The notes: generated from the letters alone by a model not told the origin. Shown: positions 17,173 through 27,031, numbered from the stretch's first letter. The stretch is 64,000 nt of DNA from JAHBNG01 sp039028975 (GCA_039028975.1 JBCCHB010000074.1:15916-79915); one strand, 5' to 3'. Made by a program: numbers and translations.

Positions 17173-18342
17173 CTAAGTCAATTTTTTTGCAAGTTCTTGA
17201 TCGGCCAAAATACGACGTTGTTGAACAACCTGCCGTTTCTGTAACTGCTTTGGCAGCCCCAATAGAGCCGCAATTTGTCCCTTGAGCCGTGCTTGAGCGG
17301 CCTCGCCGCGAAGGTTTCGCAGAGCATCGAACGTAATGTTGAATTGTGCCTGGATAATCTGTGGTAAATTTCGGATGAGCAGGCTGCGGGGCATATTTTT
17401 GATAATGGTCCAGATGGTGTTGCGACCCACATAGTAGCTCGCCAGCCCACCCCCGCCGGTTGCGCTCAGGTGATGGTAGATGCGTGCGTTGGGTGCAAAG
17501 ACGACTGACCATCCGGCTAATTGAGCACGGAAGGCTAGATCTACATCCTCTAGATACATCCAGAAATCCTCATCAAAGCCACCCAGCAACTGCCACACAT
17601 CGCGTCGATAGGCCGACCCGCCACCGCTGCCACTGAAGACACTGATCTGACCATCAAATTGCCCCTGATCTTTCTGCCAAACCCCCCGATTTTCAGGAAT
17701 TCCATTGCGCCCTAGCATATCCCCCGTGGTATGGAGATGATCACGCTGATCAAAAAGAAGCATTTTGCTTGTCACAATCGCTGCATCCGGATGGGTACAG
17801 ATCACTTTGACTAGCTCTGCCAGCCAGTCAGCGTCTGGTTCTGTATCGTTATTAAGAAGAACCAAAACACTGCCTCGTGCAACATCTGCTCCTTGGTTAC
17901 AGGACACAGCGAAGCCCACGTTACTCCGATTAACGATAAGTCGCAAATCAAAACCTTCAGGTCTCGACTTGTCGTTTCCCTCCACGTGCTGACTATAGCC
18001 CTCTTCTAAGAGCGCAACCGAAGAGTCCGTACTGGCATCATCAACAAAGATAACCTCGAAATCTTGAAAAGTCTGCTGCTCCAAGGCGTGAAAAAGAGGT
18101 GGCAAAAAGCGAGACCCGTTGTAATTAGGGATGATAACCGATATAAAAGGTGCATGGGTTGTCTGCAGTGCAGGATACTCTACCTGGGCGTGTCGTTCAA
18201 AATTGTCGGAAGAAGCGCGAAAAGAGTCAATGTTCAAGGCGATGTTATGACGCATAACCACCCGATTCTCATCTCGCAATGTACCATATTTCTCGCTGTT
18301 ATTTTGATGGTTTATCTCAGAGGATTGGCTCTCTTCGGCCAT
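17173..18342 (-). CDS. Family 2 glycosyltransferase
   Basis: 389 residues. The GT-A fold begins near residue 66 with I-S-V-I-I-P-N-Y-N-G-S-R-F-L-P. The nucleotide-binding V-D-D-A-S-T-D and N-N-D-T-E-P-D (DxD-type) follow, and the acceptor-side acidic motif is W-M-Y-L-E-D-V-D-L-A-F-R. It resembles the rhamnosyltransferase-like GT2 group (RfbF/WbbL-like). About 60 polar residues precede the domain and a basic, amphipathic C-terminus follows. It lies near rfbD and ugd, so it probably acts in surface polysaccharide or glycolipid synthesis (inference). Confidence 0.88.
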   Translation of the reverse strand: MAEESQSSEINHQNNSEKYGTLRDENRVVMRHNIALNIDSFRASSDNFERHAQVEYPALQTTHAPFISVIIPNYNGSRFLPPLFHALEQQTFQDFEVIFVDDASTDSSVALLEEGYSQHVEGNDKSRPEGFDLRLIVNRSNVGFAVSCNQGADVARGSVLVLLNNDTEPDADWLAELVKVICTHPDAAIVTSKMLLFDQRDHLHTTGDMLGRNGIPENRGVWQKDQGQFDGQISVFSGSGGGSAYRRDVWQLLGGFDEDFWMYLEDVDLAFRAQLAGWSVVFAPNARIYHHLSATGGGGLASYYVGRNTIWTIIKNMPRSLLIRNLPQIIQAQFNITFDALRNLRGEAAQARLKGQIAALLGLPKQLQKRQVVQQRRILADQELAKKLT

Positions 18343-18629
18343 TATGATAGGTTCCTTTATCTCGTTACAGGGGGTTGGTAGAGTAGATGGGGTTCATTGT
18401 ACAGTGAGCACGCTCATCTGGCGCGGTCTGCTCTAAAGATAACAGGGATTCGATGACTTCACAGATGAATACGAAACAAAATCGGCCTAAGCGTTGTCGC
18501 TCTGTGACCATTACATGAGCGACTGAGGTTGCTCCGAAGTCTATGTACTCTTTGTTGATTCTCCCCCCTGTGGTGCAGCCTTTTTGCATGTTTAACTACT
18601 GGTCTGAATCGAGCGCAGAGGAAAAAGCA

Positions 18630-19481
18630 TCATGCCTTTTGTTCTCTCTTTTCTATCAAGTATTCCGCAAGCGCCTCTTGCCACGGACGCAATTGAATTC
18701 CCAATGTGGCAGCGGCTTGGTTGACTAAGACGGCATGTCCTGGCGGGGTTGTGGGTCGAGGCCATTGGCTTCCGGCAATAGGCGTTAATGAAACCTCACC
18801 TAATCCCCACTGAAGGAGCGCAGCTTGAGCCAATTCAAAGCGGCTAGCTCGTCCTTCATTGATCAGATGATAAATGCCATAGTGTTCGTGCTGAATAAGC
18901 TTGGTCATAGCGTGGGCCACATCTTTGGCATAGGTTGGGTTGCCAAATTCATCATTGACCACGCGCAGCACCTTATGTTTGGCTCCAGCCGCCAGCATCT
19001 TGGATGGGAAATTATTCTCACCCACGCCAAATTGCCAAGCAACCCGTACAATGTAGCTTTCGGTGAGGGTGGAGCGAACTGCCTCTTCGCCAGCAAATTT
19101 GCTACGTGCGTAGACGCTGCCAGGATTTGGCTGATCATATTCGCGGTAGAAGCGCCCTGAATCACCCGCAAAGACCTCATTGGTGCTTACGTGGATCATT
19201 CTGGCACCACAGCGGCGACATCCTTCGGCCAAGTAGAGCGGTCCTAGCATATTGGCTGCGTAAGCACCGTCGGGATCGCTCTCTGCGCCATCCACATTCG
19301 TCCACGCTGCAGCATTGATGAGCAGATCAGGATTTGCGCCGACGACCTCATGGGTTATGCTTGGATTTGTTACATCATGTTGGGGGCGATTCCACACCAA
19401 GACGTCATCTTGGTTGGCACGAAAGACTTGTTGGGCAGCTTGGCCAAGTTGTCCTCTGGCACCAGCAATAAGCACTTTCAT
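18630..19481 (-). CDS. rfbD: dTDP-4-dehydrorhamnose reductase
   Basis: 283 residues of the RmlD/RfbD extended-SDR family, which reduces dTDP-4-keto-L-rhamnose to dTDP-L-rhamnose. The NAD(P) motif G-A-R-G-Q-L-G is at residues 7-13, followed by I-N-A-A-A-W-T-N-V-D-G-A-E. The active-site region is V-S-T-N-E-V-F-A-G and the catalytic Y-A-R-S-K. S-T-N-E-V-F replaces the more usual S-T-D-Y-V-F, so a related SDR activity is possible. The rmlABC genes are not in the window. About 290 bases without a convincing gene separate it from the GT2 gene. Confidence 0.87.
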   Translation of the reverse strand: MKVLIAGARGQLGQAAQQVFRANQDDVLVWNRPQHDVTNPSITHEVVGANPDLLINAAAWTNVDGAESDPDGAYAANMLGPLYLAEGCRRCGARMIHVSTNEVFAGDSGRFYREYDQPNPGSVYARSKFAGEEAVRSTLTESYIVRVAWQFGVGENNFPSKMLAAGAKHKVLRVVNDEFGNPTYAKDVAHAMTKLIQHEHYGIYHLINEGRASRFELAQAALLQWGLGEVSLTPIAGSQWPRPTTPPGHAVLVNQAAATLGIQLRPWQEALAEYLIEKREQKA

Positions 19482-19699
19482 CGGGTAAAATCTTTCTTAG
19501 GATCGAGAATTGAATAAAACGTAATGGAAGATTTCTCGGGTACTCGAGATGATAGGACCGAAGTTTTGGGCTTTATTTGATCTTGATTCCTTAATTTCTC
19601 TACGCAGGATGCTGTGAAGCCAGTCAGGTTTCCAATGTAACCAACCAAGGTACGATTGTGCAGTATACCACAGTGGTGAACAATCCAATAAAAGAATCG

Positions 19700-20779
19700 T
19701 CAAACGCTTGGGAGCGAGTTCGGATGAGGGGTCTCTGCTATGACAGACAAGATGATCTCTGGTAGACAATGACGAAATGGGAACAGGTCAACAAACCCCA
19801 CATGTCCACCGTAATCCAAAATGTGGACTTGAAGGGCTGGATTGACGGGAAAGTCTTCAATATCTTTCACAGGAATGACTTGGTCATCTCTAGACGTCAC
19901 AATCGTGGTTGGAATTTGGATTGCTGGTACGTCTGTAGGATGAACGGCGTAGCTGGCAAAGTACTCGTCCGCGCTACTATATTGAGTCATTTGGGGGATA
20001 ACCCACTCAGTCATTTCACGCACAGTCGGAAACTGCTCAATTCCCTGCATTATGTTAAAGTACTGAGGAAAGTATTTTATCTTCTCCCGGAGAGATTGCA
20101 GCCACCTTTGACGAAAGTAGCTCCGGTAGATCCTCTTGGAATCTAACGCATCCGTGGCCGACGCAGGATCCACAGCGGGGCTAATTGCCACGATATGTCG
20201 CAGATTGTGGAATGGTGTTTGATTGTGGGCAATCGCCAACCGAAGAGCAAAATTCCCACCCATGGAAGGTCCCACGATGTAGAAGGGGCGTTCGCCTGTC
20301 ATCTCGGCAATGCGCTGTGTGGCCACAATGGCTTCTTGAATGAGTGTCCCAAAGAATACGCCAACGTTTAGCCGATGAGCCGAGAGATGTAGATTCGGGC
20401 CATGATCGCGCAAGTTAAGCCGCATAACATCATACCCAGCCTGTATCAGAGCATCGGTTGTTACCAAATTATAAGTAGAGTGACTGCACCCTTGCCAACC
20501 ATGTAGCATGAGCACCAATCCGCGGCTTTTATTGCTGTGATACGGGTGAACTTGGTCAGGACTTGTTTTGAGCCCAGCCGCAGATGTGTAATAAGCCAGC
20601 AAACGCACTGGCTCGGACGTATTGTATCCGGTCACATCCTCGCCAGCGTCTAGAAGAATCGGCTGTTCTTGCGACAAGATCCAATCTACATGCCTAGGCT
20701 TTTTAACAGAGAAGATGGTTTGAGAAAGGTTGTGCCGGATAAGGGGGGATGGATGAAAGGGTAACGATGTTGTTGACAT
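19700..20779 (-). CDS. Alpha/beta-hydrolase (YheT/ABHD-like)
   Basis: 359 residues of the alpha/beta-hydrolase fold. H-G-W-Q-G-C-S-H-S-T-Y lies near residue 93, the strand R-L-N-L-R-D-H-G-P-N near residue 120, the nucleophile elbow G-P-S-M-G-G-N near residue 170, an acidic residue in V-T-S-R-D-D-Q-V-I-P, and the late His in Y-G-G-H-V-G-F-V. This pattern is that of the YheT/ABHD1-3 esterase group; substrate unknown. It lies 29 bases downstream of acpS on the same strand and may share its transcript. Confidence 0.82.
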   Translation of the reverse strand: MSTTSLPFHPSPLIRHNLSQTIFSVKKPRHVDWILSQEQPILLDAGEDVTGYNTSEPVRLLAYYTSAAGLKTSPDQVHPYHSNKSRGLVLMLHGWQGCSHSTYNLVTTDALIQAGYDVMRLNLRDHGPNLHLSAHRLNVGVFFGTLIQEAIVATQRIAEMTGERPFYIVGPSMGGNFALRLAIAHNQTPFHNLRHIVAISPAVDPASATDALDSKRIYRSYFRQRWLQSLREKIKYFPQYFNIMQGIEQFPTVREMTEWVIPQMTQYSSADEYFASYAVHPTDVPAIQIPTTIVTSRDDQVIPVKDIEDFPVNPALQVHILDYGGHVGFVDLFPFRHCLPEIILSVIAETPHPNSLPSV

Positions 20780-20808
20780 AACGCTTAGTTTCTATGGACG
20801 CTCAGAGT

Positions 20809-21180
20809 TTATGATAGAGCCACTACGAAAGCGATTGCATAACGCCTTTCATGGCTGAGGCTAAGGGACCATTCATTGAGGTTTAGTTCGGCCGCTCTGT
20901 CTGCAGCCGCGTTGGTTAGGTATGGAAAAGGCGCGCCGCTCTGTTCATTGCGACGAACTTCGATATCCTGCCAACCAATGCCAGCACGCCAAATTCCCGT
21001 CCCTAAGGCTTTGGCAACGGCTTCTTTGGCCGCAAAACGAGCGGCTAGAGATTCAGCGCGCTCGGCGCAATAGTCGAGTTCGGCTGGTGTATAGACTCGA
21101 TTGAGAAAACGCTCTCCTTGTCGTTCGATGACAACTTGGATACGCTCAATTTCTATGAGGTCAACGCCAGTACGCAGCAT
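20809..21180 (-). CDS. acpS: Holo-[acyl-carrier-protein] synthase
   Basis: 123 residues; transfers 4'-phosphopantetheine from CoA to ACP. The family signature T-G-V-D-L-I-E-I-E-R-I is at residues 4-14, and the Mg-binding F-A-A-K-E-A-V-A-K-A-L-G-T-G near residue 50. The S-L-S-H-E motif near the end is also typical. Normal length for AcpS. It lies 56 bases from the M16 peptidase gene upstream and before the hydrolase gene downstream. Confidence 0.95.
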   Translation of the reverse strand: MLRTGVDLIEIERIQVVIERQGERFLNRVYTPAELDYCAERAESLAARFAAKEAVAKALGTGIWRAGIGWQDIEVRRNEQSGAPFPYLTNAAADRAAELNLNEWSLSLSHERRYAIAFVVALS

Positions 21181-21236
21181 AGCTTTATGGATATATTTAT
21201 ACTCAGTATGGTTTGGGTATCGGGCCGAAACGAATG

Positions 21237-22505
21237 TTACATTTCTGGGCCAGCGACTGATAGTATATATTTGTCGAGTCGCAAATATTTCTGGGCTACC
21301 CGCTGGATATCTTCTGCAGCAATTGAATAGATGATATCTCGGTAGCGTTGGAGATAATCTAAGCCTAAATTATTGATTTCCATCACCTGCAAAATCGATG
21401 CCACGCCCGCATTGGTCTCCAAACTCAGGGGCAGAATACCGGTCATATAGGCTTGGCAGTCAGCTAGCTCACTCTCAGAAATCAATTCGGTACTGAGTCG
21501 CTTAAATTCGAACAATATTGAATCAATGGCCTGCTGCAAATCATTTGGTTGGACGCCTGCTGATGCCAACCAGACACCGGCATGGAGTTCTGCATCCAGG
21601 GTGCTGGAGCTATAGTAGGCTAGACCTTGTTCTTCTCGTATCTTTTCACCCAACCGGCCCATCATGCCAAATTTTCCCAACACAGTATCCGCAACGCGGA
21701 GGGCATAGTGATCCGCATGATAGCGAGGTACGGACATACAGCCAATGACCAAATCTGATTGAACTTTATCCGGCAGTCGACAATCCACACGCTGCATCTC
21801 AGTTAGAGTTGGTACGGGAGGAATACGCTCATCTGCCTCTGCGCCAGACCAATCACCAAAGTACTGTTGAATTAGCTCAACAGCATGAGTAGTCTCTATA
21901 TCTCCAGAGATAGCCATGATGGTTCCATTAGGCGTAAAACGCTGATGATAAAAGTCCACCAACCCAGCCCGTTGGATGGATGGAACTGTGTCAGCATAGC
22001 CAATGGTGGAACGACCATATGGATGATCCCGCCCATATATACCTTCATAAAAGCCAAGGTAGGCCATGCTTTGAGTATCCTGCTCCCTTTCCTGAATACC
22101 GATCATACGTTGGGTTCGCACCAACTCAATATGAGGCTCTGGAAAGAGAGGATGCTGTAAGACATCTGCCAAGACGGCCACGAGCTGAGGAAAATCTTCG
22201 CTAAGGCAGGACAGATTAAAGTCTATACGATGAGTGCTGCTACTTGCGGAGAGGCTTGCGCCAACGGACTCGATAGCTTCATTAAAGCGGTCAAAATCAT
22301 AGTTTTTTGTCCCGCGGGTCAACATGGCCGCCACAAAGCTGCTAAGGCCAGTTTGGCCAGAAGGATCATGGATGGCACCTGTTGGGAGGCTCCCCTGTAA
22401 GACCACAACCGGTGCTGAATGGTTTGCACGTGCCAGAACCACTAAACCGTTATCTAAGCTGGTACGGTGAATATCATTTGGGTTTGGAAAAGCTTCTGTA
22501 TTCAT
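21237..22505 (-). CDS. M16 peptidase-like protein lacking the zinc site (inactive partner)
   Basis: 422 residues from the ATG at 22505, which is five bases after the stop of the upstream M16 gene; earlier starts would overlap that gene. The fold is that of the M16 family, but at the place where active members have H-x-x-E-H the sequence is G-L-S-S-F-V-A-A-M-L-T-R-G-T, so the zinc ligands are absent. The substrate-binding R-x-x-x-Y region is represented by E-E-Q-G-L-A-Y-Y-S. Paired active/inactive M16 proteins encoded side by side usually form a heterodimeric peptidase. Confidence 0.9.
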   Translation of the reverse strand: MNTEAFPNPNDIHRTSLDNGLVVLARANHSAPVVVLQGSLPTGAIHDPSGQTGLSSFVAAMLTRGTKNYDFDRFNEAIESVGASLSASSSTHRIDFNLSCLSEDFPQLVAVLADVLQHPLFPEPHIELVRTQRMIGIQEREQDTQSMAYLGFYEGIYGRDHPYGRSTIGYADTVPSIQRAGLVDFYHQRFTPNGTIMAISGDIETTHAVELIQQYFGDWSGAEADERIPPVPTLTEMQRVDCRLPDKVQSDLVIGCMSVPRYHADHYALRVADTVLGKFGMMGRLGEKIREEQGLAYYSSSTLDAELHAGVWLASAGVQPNDLQQAIDSILFEFKRLSTELISESELADCQAYMTGILPLSLETNAGVASILQVMEINNLGLDYLQRYRDIIYSIAAEDIQRVAQKYLRLDKYILSVAGPEM

Positions 22506-22509
22506 GCCA

Positions 22510-23814
22510 TTACTCTTCTTCTTCGGGCAGATACCAGCCAACGGTCTGCTTATTGGGCGTGAAATAGCTATTGGCCACGCGCTGAACATCCTCGGTTGTA
22601 ACGGAGCTTAACTGCTCGGCCCAGGAATCGAGCCAAGCCTCATCGGCTACCACTTCGCTGAAACCAAGCCAATATGCCTGAGCCGTGACGCTTTCACTAC
22701 TGAAGGCAAACTGGGCTTTGGTCTGTTTCATAGCTTTTTCAAGCTCACTTGCGGTTACGCCATCTGACTGCATCTTCTTAATCTCTTGCCAGATAGTCTC
22801 CTCCACTTGGGAATGGCTCACAGATGGAGCCAAGGTGGCATAAAAGGTAAAGAGGGTCGTGTCAATAGCTGGTTGATAGAAACAGCCAGATTGTACCGCT
22901 AATTGGGTCTCCACCAATGCTTTGTAAAGCCGGTTGCTCCGATTGTTACCGCCGCCACCAAAGAAGCCTATCCCCTTTGCCCCGCCTAGAATCGCGTCTA
23001 TGAGCATCATGGTAAAGAAATCTTTATGGGAAGCCGGTGGTGCGTGAAAGGCCATCATTAGGTAAGAGGTTGGATCGATGCCTCGTAAGGTTACTCGGCG
23101 TTCGGCGTTTTGCTCCGACTCTTGCAGGCGTGTTGTCGGTACCTCAGGCCCGATGGGCAGTTTACCAAAATACTCTTTGATTTGAGCCAACATCTGATCC
23201 TGGTCAAAGTCTCCAACAGCAACAGCAATGGCATTGTTGGGCGTATAAAATGTCTTATAGTGTTCATAAAGATCGTCCCGAGTCATGGTCTTGAGATCGC
23301 TCTTCCAGCCAATGACCGGTTGTCGATAAGAGTGTTCGCGGAACGCAGCCGCTTGTAGTTCCTCAAGAAGCCTGTAGAAGTAGCTATTCTCGCTGGCTTC
23401 TCGTTCGCTAATAATGACGGTTCGCTCGGATTCAGTCTCTTGGGGATCGAAGAGAGCATTGGCCATACGGTCACTTTCAGCCTTAAGAGCCAGCTCGATT
23501 CGATTGGATGGAAAGGTCTCAAAATAGGTGGTCCAATCTTCAGATGTCATCCCATTGGAGGTACCACCCGCTCGGGATACAGCCTTATCAAATTCGCCTC
23601 GGGGGAAGAGATCAGTCCCTTTAAAGAGCATATGTTCTACCCAATGGCTGATGCCAGTTTTTCCTGGCAGCTCGTTGCGGCTGCCTACTCGATAGTAGAT
23701 CCAAAAACTCGCAACAGGTGCTACATGGCTCTCTTTTAAGATAACCTGTAGCCCATTTTCTAATTGGGTTTTGAGGAGATTATTTTGCGGGTTCTCCAGG
23801 GTGTTGGATTCCAT
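22510..23814 (-). CDS. Zinc peptidase of family M16 (active subunit)
   Basis: 434 residues with the inverted zinc motif H-W-V-E-H (about residues 62-66, in G-I-S-H-W-V-E-H-M-L-F-K-G-T) and the third ligand region E-S-E-R-T-V-I-I-S-E-R-E near residue 140. M16 peptidases degrade peptides and misfolded fragments. There is no signal peptide, so it is probably cytoplasmic. Its stop is followed within five bases by the start of the zinc-less M16 partner, indicating coupled expression of a heterodimer. Confidence 0.93.
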   Translation of the reverse strand: MESNTLENPQNNLLKTQLENGLQVILKESHVAPVASFWIYYRVGSRNELPGKTGISHWVEHMLFKGTDLFPRGEFDKAVSRAGGTSNGMTSEDWTTYFETFPSNRIELALKAESDRMANALFDPQETESERTVIISEREASENSYFYRLLEELQAAAFREHSYRQPVIGWKSDLKTMTRDDLYEHYKTFYTPNNAIAVAVGDFDQDQMLAQIKEYFGKLPIGPEVPTTRLQESEQNAERRVTLRGIDPTSYLMMAFHAPPASHKDFFTMMLIDAILGGAKGIGFFGGGGNNRSNRLYKALVETQLAVQSGCFYQPAIDTTLFTFYATLAPSVSHSQVEETIWQEIKKMQSDGVTASELEKAMKQTKAQFAFSSESVTAQAYWLGFSEVVADEAWLDSWAEQLSSVTTEDVQRVANSYFTPNKQTVGWYLPEEEE

Positions 23815-23864
23815 AACTCAGACTCGTTTCTGTGGGTTCGGGCAATTTGAAAAATATCATACCG

Positions 23865-23925
23865 ATCGAAAACCGTACGTTAGCTGCTCTGGGAGAACCG
23901 TAGGAAAGTACGGTTTTCAAATCGA
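23865..23925. repeat. Palindromic intergenic element, degenerate copy
   Basis: Arms GAAAACCGTAC (23868..23878) and GTACGGTTTTC (23908..23918) are perfect and extended by ATC/GAT. It lies upstream of the M16 pair and 60 bases from the copy at 23984. The stem sequence differs from neighbouring copies, but the layout (GAAAAC-type arms, about 30-base centre) is the same. Confidence 0.65.
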
Positions 23926-23983
23926 TGGCAGTTTAAACTCGAATTTTTCGTAGATCCTTCTCTACATATCGCCTTTTGGTCTA

Positions 23984-24072
23984 CTATAGTGAGCTCTGTT
24001 TGAAAACGGTAGTTCGTCCCTTGTGGTAGAGGCAATAGGAAACTACCGTTTTCAACACAACCGCACTTTAGG
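23984..24072. repeat. Palindromic intergenic element, copy 2 (ACGGTAGTT type)
   Basis: Same 14-bp arms as 13552..13605 (TGAAAACGGTAGTT at 24001..24014, complement at 24041..24054), with the same outer CTATAGTGAGCTCTG and CAACCGCACTTTAGG. Its right edge supplies the stop codon of ugd (24068..24070). Confidence 0.8.
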
Positions 24073-25513
24073 CAATGAGTGGCTCAGTTTCTAATATTCG
24101 TGATTGTCCCCGTATTTCATCTTCTATATTGACTTGACTTGTGTCTCGTCTTGTTTCCAGTTCAGTCAGCGCAACAGTAGCCGTTCCGTTGGTATAGTTC
24201 TCATCTGCATTATGAGAGCCTTTGCCAACCGCACGGTAGATAAAGCCCAAACGGTTCATCTGCTCCACATCGTACAGGTTGCGTCCATCGACAATAATGG
24301 GCTGAGCCATGCTCTTCTGAATCCGCCTTAGATCTAGATGCTTAAACTCATTCCAGTCTGTACAAATGAGCAGAGCGTCCGCATTCTCCGCCATATCGTA
24401 CGGATCCTTAGCCATGATCAGTTCAGGGTTTACTTTTGATACATTCTCCATGGCAACCGGATCATAGCCGTATACCGTTGCGCCCTCATTTTGTAACATA
24501 CGTGCAATATCTAGCGCGGGTGCCTCGCGGATATCATCCGTATTCGGCTTAAAAGCAAGGCCTAATATGCCAATTTTTCGCTGATCAATTCGATCATTGA
24601 ACAGGTTACGCAATGTAAAGACTGCCCAACGTCGAGCAGACTGATTAATGTCCATCACCGCACGTAGAAGTGACGGATGTGAGCCGTGGATTAAGGCCAT
24701 GTGTTCTAATGCTTTCACATCTTTGGGAAAACATGAGCCACCATACCCCAACCCCGCATTCAAAAACGCGTTGCCAATCCGCTTATCGTACCCCATGCCA
24801 ACGGCAACCTCTTCCACATCGGCCCCCAACTTTTCGCAGATCATGGCAATTTCGTTGATAAAGCTGATTTTTGTGGCCAAGAAGGCATTACTCGCATATT
24901 TAATCATCTCCGCCGTCCGCAGATCTGTAACTATAATACGGGTACGAAGCTGTAAATGCAATTGTGCAACCTTTTCGGCGGCATTTGGGTTGCGGCTACC
25001 GAGCACCACTCGGTCTGGATTCATAAAGTCGTGAAGCGCTGACCCTTCGCGAGTGAATTCGGGGCAGCTTACCACATCAAAGGGAATGGGAGATGGTTGG
25101 CTACGTTCCACGATCTCGGCTACCCAGTCACCAGTGCCTACGGGGACTGTACTCTTGTTGATAATAATCAACGAATGCTTCATATGCTTGGCAATCGATT
25201 CGGCGGCCATGCGGACGTAACGAAGATCGGCTTCGCCATCCACACCACTTGGCGTCCCAACGCAGATAAAGACAAAATCGGCATCAGTCAACGCTTCAAC
25301 ATAGTCGGTGGTAAAGCGCAAACGACCGGCATTAACGTTGCGTACAATCATCTCGCTCAAGCCGGGTTCGTAGATTGGTACGTCCCCTCTTTGAAGTTTC
25401 TCGATCTTTTCATCGGAAATATCGATACAGGTCACATTATTCCCCATATCAGCAAAGCAGGTTCCAGTTGATAGCCCGACGTAACCAGTCCCTGCAACGG
25501 CAATATTTCTCAT
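24068..25513 (-). CDS. UDP-glucose 6-dehydrogenase
   Basis: 481 residues from the ATG at 25513, seven bases after AGGAGTG; an earlier in-frame start lacks this site. It oxidises UDP-glucose to UDP-glucuronate in two NAD-dependent steps for surface polysaccharides. The Rossmann motif I-A-V-A-G-T-G-Y-V-G-L-S-T-G is at the N-terminus. The catalytic Cys is in G-L-G-Y-G-G-S-C-F-P-K-D near residue 260, and the NAD site G-L-A-F-K-P-N-T-D-D-I-R follows. A polar tail of about 50 residues exceeds the usual end, and its stop codon falls inside a palindromic repeat, so the tail may have been lengthened or trimmed by the element. Confidence 0.94.
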   Translation of the reverse strand: MRNIAVAGTGYVGLSTGTCFADMGNNVTCIDISDEKIEKLQRGDVPIYEPGLSEMIVRNVNAGRLRFTTDYVEALTDADFVFICVGTPSGVDGEADLRYVRMAAESIAKHMKHSLIIINKSTVPVGTGDWVAEIVERSQPSPIPFDVVSCPEFTREGSALHDFMNPDRVVLGSRNPNAAEKVAQLHLQLRTRIIVTDLRTAEMIKYASNAFLATKISFINEIAMICEKLGADVEEVAVGMGYDKRIGNAFLNAGLGYGGSCFPKDVKALEHMALIHGSHPSLLRAVMDINQSARRWAVFTLRNLFNDRIDQRKIGILGLAFKPNTDDIREAPALDIARMLQNEGATVYGYDPVAMENVSKVNPELIMAKDPYDMAENADALLICTDWNEFKHLDLRRIQKSMAQPIIVDGRNLYDVEQMNRLGFIYRAVGKGSHNADENYTNGTATVALTELETRRDTSQVNIEDEIRGQSRILETEPLIA

Positions 25514-25579
25514 AAATTTCACTCCTAGACAAGACATTATAGTTTAGGGCTTACGCAGGTGAGTACGTTCTCTAAGGCG

Positions 25580-25602
25580 TGACAGGTTTTCAAAACCTGT
25601 CA
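25580..25602. repeat. Perfect palindrome upstream of ugd
   Basis: TGACAGGTTTT and AAAACCTGTCA flank a single C, a 23-base perfect odd palindrome. Weaker outer pairing (TTACGCA near 25552 with TGCGTAA near 25615) surrounds it. It resembles REP-type short palindromes more than a terminator because no T-run follows. Confidence 0.65.
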
Positions 25603-25761
25603 GGTCTGATTCAGTGCGTAACTCCTATATAGTTTATACAAAAGGGTATTGTACATCCATCCGCATCAATATTTCCTTACAGTCTCATAAGATTTCAGCA
25701 CTGCATGGGATAGCAGATGCCTTGCCCAATGGGCGCCCGAATCAGTGGAAGGCTTGTCTAC

Positions 25762-26808
25762 TTATGCACTTTTTTCGCTGAGCGTGGAGGCTTCAGCCTG
25801 ATTCTGAGCAGTTGAAAAATCACGCCAAGACAACTCATGGCGCCAAAAGTAGTAGGCCCCAACGAGTGTAACCGGAACCCAAAGTGCTACATGCAATGTC
25901 AGCGTATAGCTTGTGGCCAAGCTGCGTTCCACACCGTAAGCAGAGAGAACCTCGATGCCAGGACCGTCGAAGGTACCTAAATGGCCAGGCGAAGCGGGCA
26001 GCGTCGTGGCGATGTTGACGATCCCATTCATCAGCATAAGAGCCAAAAAACTGACGCTAAAGGAGAAAGCATGCATAACGAACCAATATTTGACTGTCTC
26101 CATAAGCCAGATAACAATGCTGGTGGCAAAGATCATCAGCACATCATATCCACTGCTTAAGCTACCAATCCCCTCCATAAATCGATTATAAATATTATCC
26201 AGCGGCTGACGAATCCGGCTCGGTAAGAATCGATCGGCAATCCAAGTATAGACGAATGCCATTCTATCTGGCTGAACAGCCATCCATACAAACAAGCCCA
26301 ACGCAATCACAAAGGCTACGGTTAAAAGAATGACCATGGTACGGAACTGTTCTGGTAACGGAGCAAATGGAAGGGCAAGAAAGACAAAGAGAAGCATGAC
26401 TAAGCCATCAAAGATACGCTCAATAAAGACAGTGGTTAAGCTAGACGTAAATGGGATATTTTCCTGATTACGCAGCACATAAGAACGGATAAATTCACCT
26501 GCTCGTAGCGGGTAGACATTATTGCCAAAATAACCGATGCAGATAAGAGGGTACAACCTAGCCAATGGAATGGATTTTAGATGGCGTAGGGCGTAGTGCC
26601 AGCGCCATGCCCTAGCCCACAGCCCCACAAAATAGACCGCTACACCTGGGATAATCCACCAGTAGTTTGCATGGCGTAGGGATGACCAGACCTCACCAAA
26701 GTGGAGGCCCGGTAGAACCAAAAAATAGATAAAGAGCAGGCTAATACCTAGCCCAATAATGATCTGTACGTTGCGATTCATATTAAATATGCTTGTACGA
26801 TTAAACAA
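25762..26808 (-). CDS. Flippase-like integral membrane protein (LPG synthase TM / UPF0104 family)
   Basis: 348 residues from a TTG at 26808 preceded by GGGGTGAT; an ATG nine codons later is the alternative start. About seven to eight hydrophobic helices. The family motifs N-x-x-x-P-L-R-A-G-E (G-N-N-V-Y-P-L-R-A-G-E-F near residue 95) and F-I-E-R-I-F-D-G are present, as is the late P-A-S-P-G-H-L-G-T-F-D. These match the lysylphosphatidylglycerol synthase TM-region/YbhN group, often linked to lipid or glycolipid handling. It lies upstream of ugd, so a role in export of a glycolipid is plausible but unproven. Confidence 0.85.
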   Translation of the reverse strand: MFNRTSIFNMNRNVQIIIGLGISLLFIYFLVLPGLHFGEVWSSLRHANYWWIIPGVAVYFVGLWARAWRWHYALRHLKSIPLARLYPLICIGYFGNNVYPLRAGEFIRSYVLRNQENIPFTSSLTTVFIERIFDGLVMLLFVFLALPFAPLPEQFRTMVILLTVAFVIALGLFVWMAVQPDRMAFVYTWIADRFLPSRIRQPLDNIYNRFMEGIGSLSSGYDVLMIFATSIVIWLMETVKYWFVMHAFSFSVSFLALMLMNGIVNIATTLPASPGHLGTFDGPGIEVLSAYGVERSLATSYTLTLHVALWVPVTLVGAYYFWRHELSWRDFSTAQNQAEASTLSEKSA

Positions 26809-26876
26809 ACAAAATCACCCCTTCAGGAAAGTCTCTGCCCAATTGGACATACGTTTTCATGAGGAGTGATTTGTAG

Positions 26877-26957
26877 TTAAACTCAGTAACTTTGAAAACA
26901 GGCGTTTTCCTAAGTTCTACCAAAGAGGCCAAATACCTGTTTTCAAATGGAGTTAAA
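26877..26957. repeat. Palindromic intergenic element
   Basis: Perfect 12-bp arms TTTGAAAACAGG (26891..26902) and CCTGTTTTCAAA (26936..26947), enclosed by TTAAACTC and GAGTTAA ends. The centre CTACCAAAGAGGC resembles the centre of the copy at 63136..63221 (CCAAAGAGGC). Confidence 0.7.
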
Positions 26958-27031
26958 TATAGATGATTGTAATTGGACCGTACTTGGGTTTCCTGGCGAA
27001 GCTGAGGCGAAATACGGTTCTATATGGCTAT

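Noticed and set aside
21237..22505. Second M16 gene as a decayed pseudogene
   Set aside because: Although the zinc ligands are missing, the frame is full length and such inactive partners are a normal part of two-gene M16 systems.
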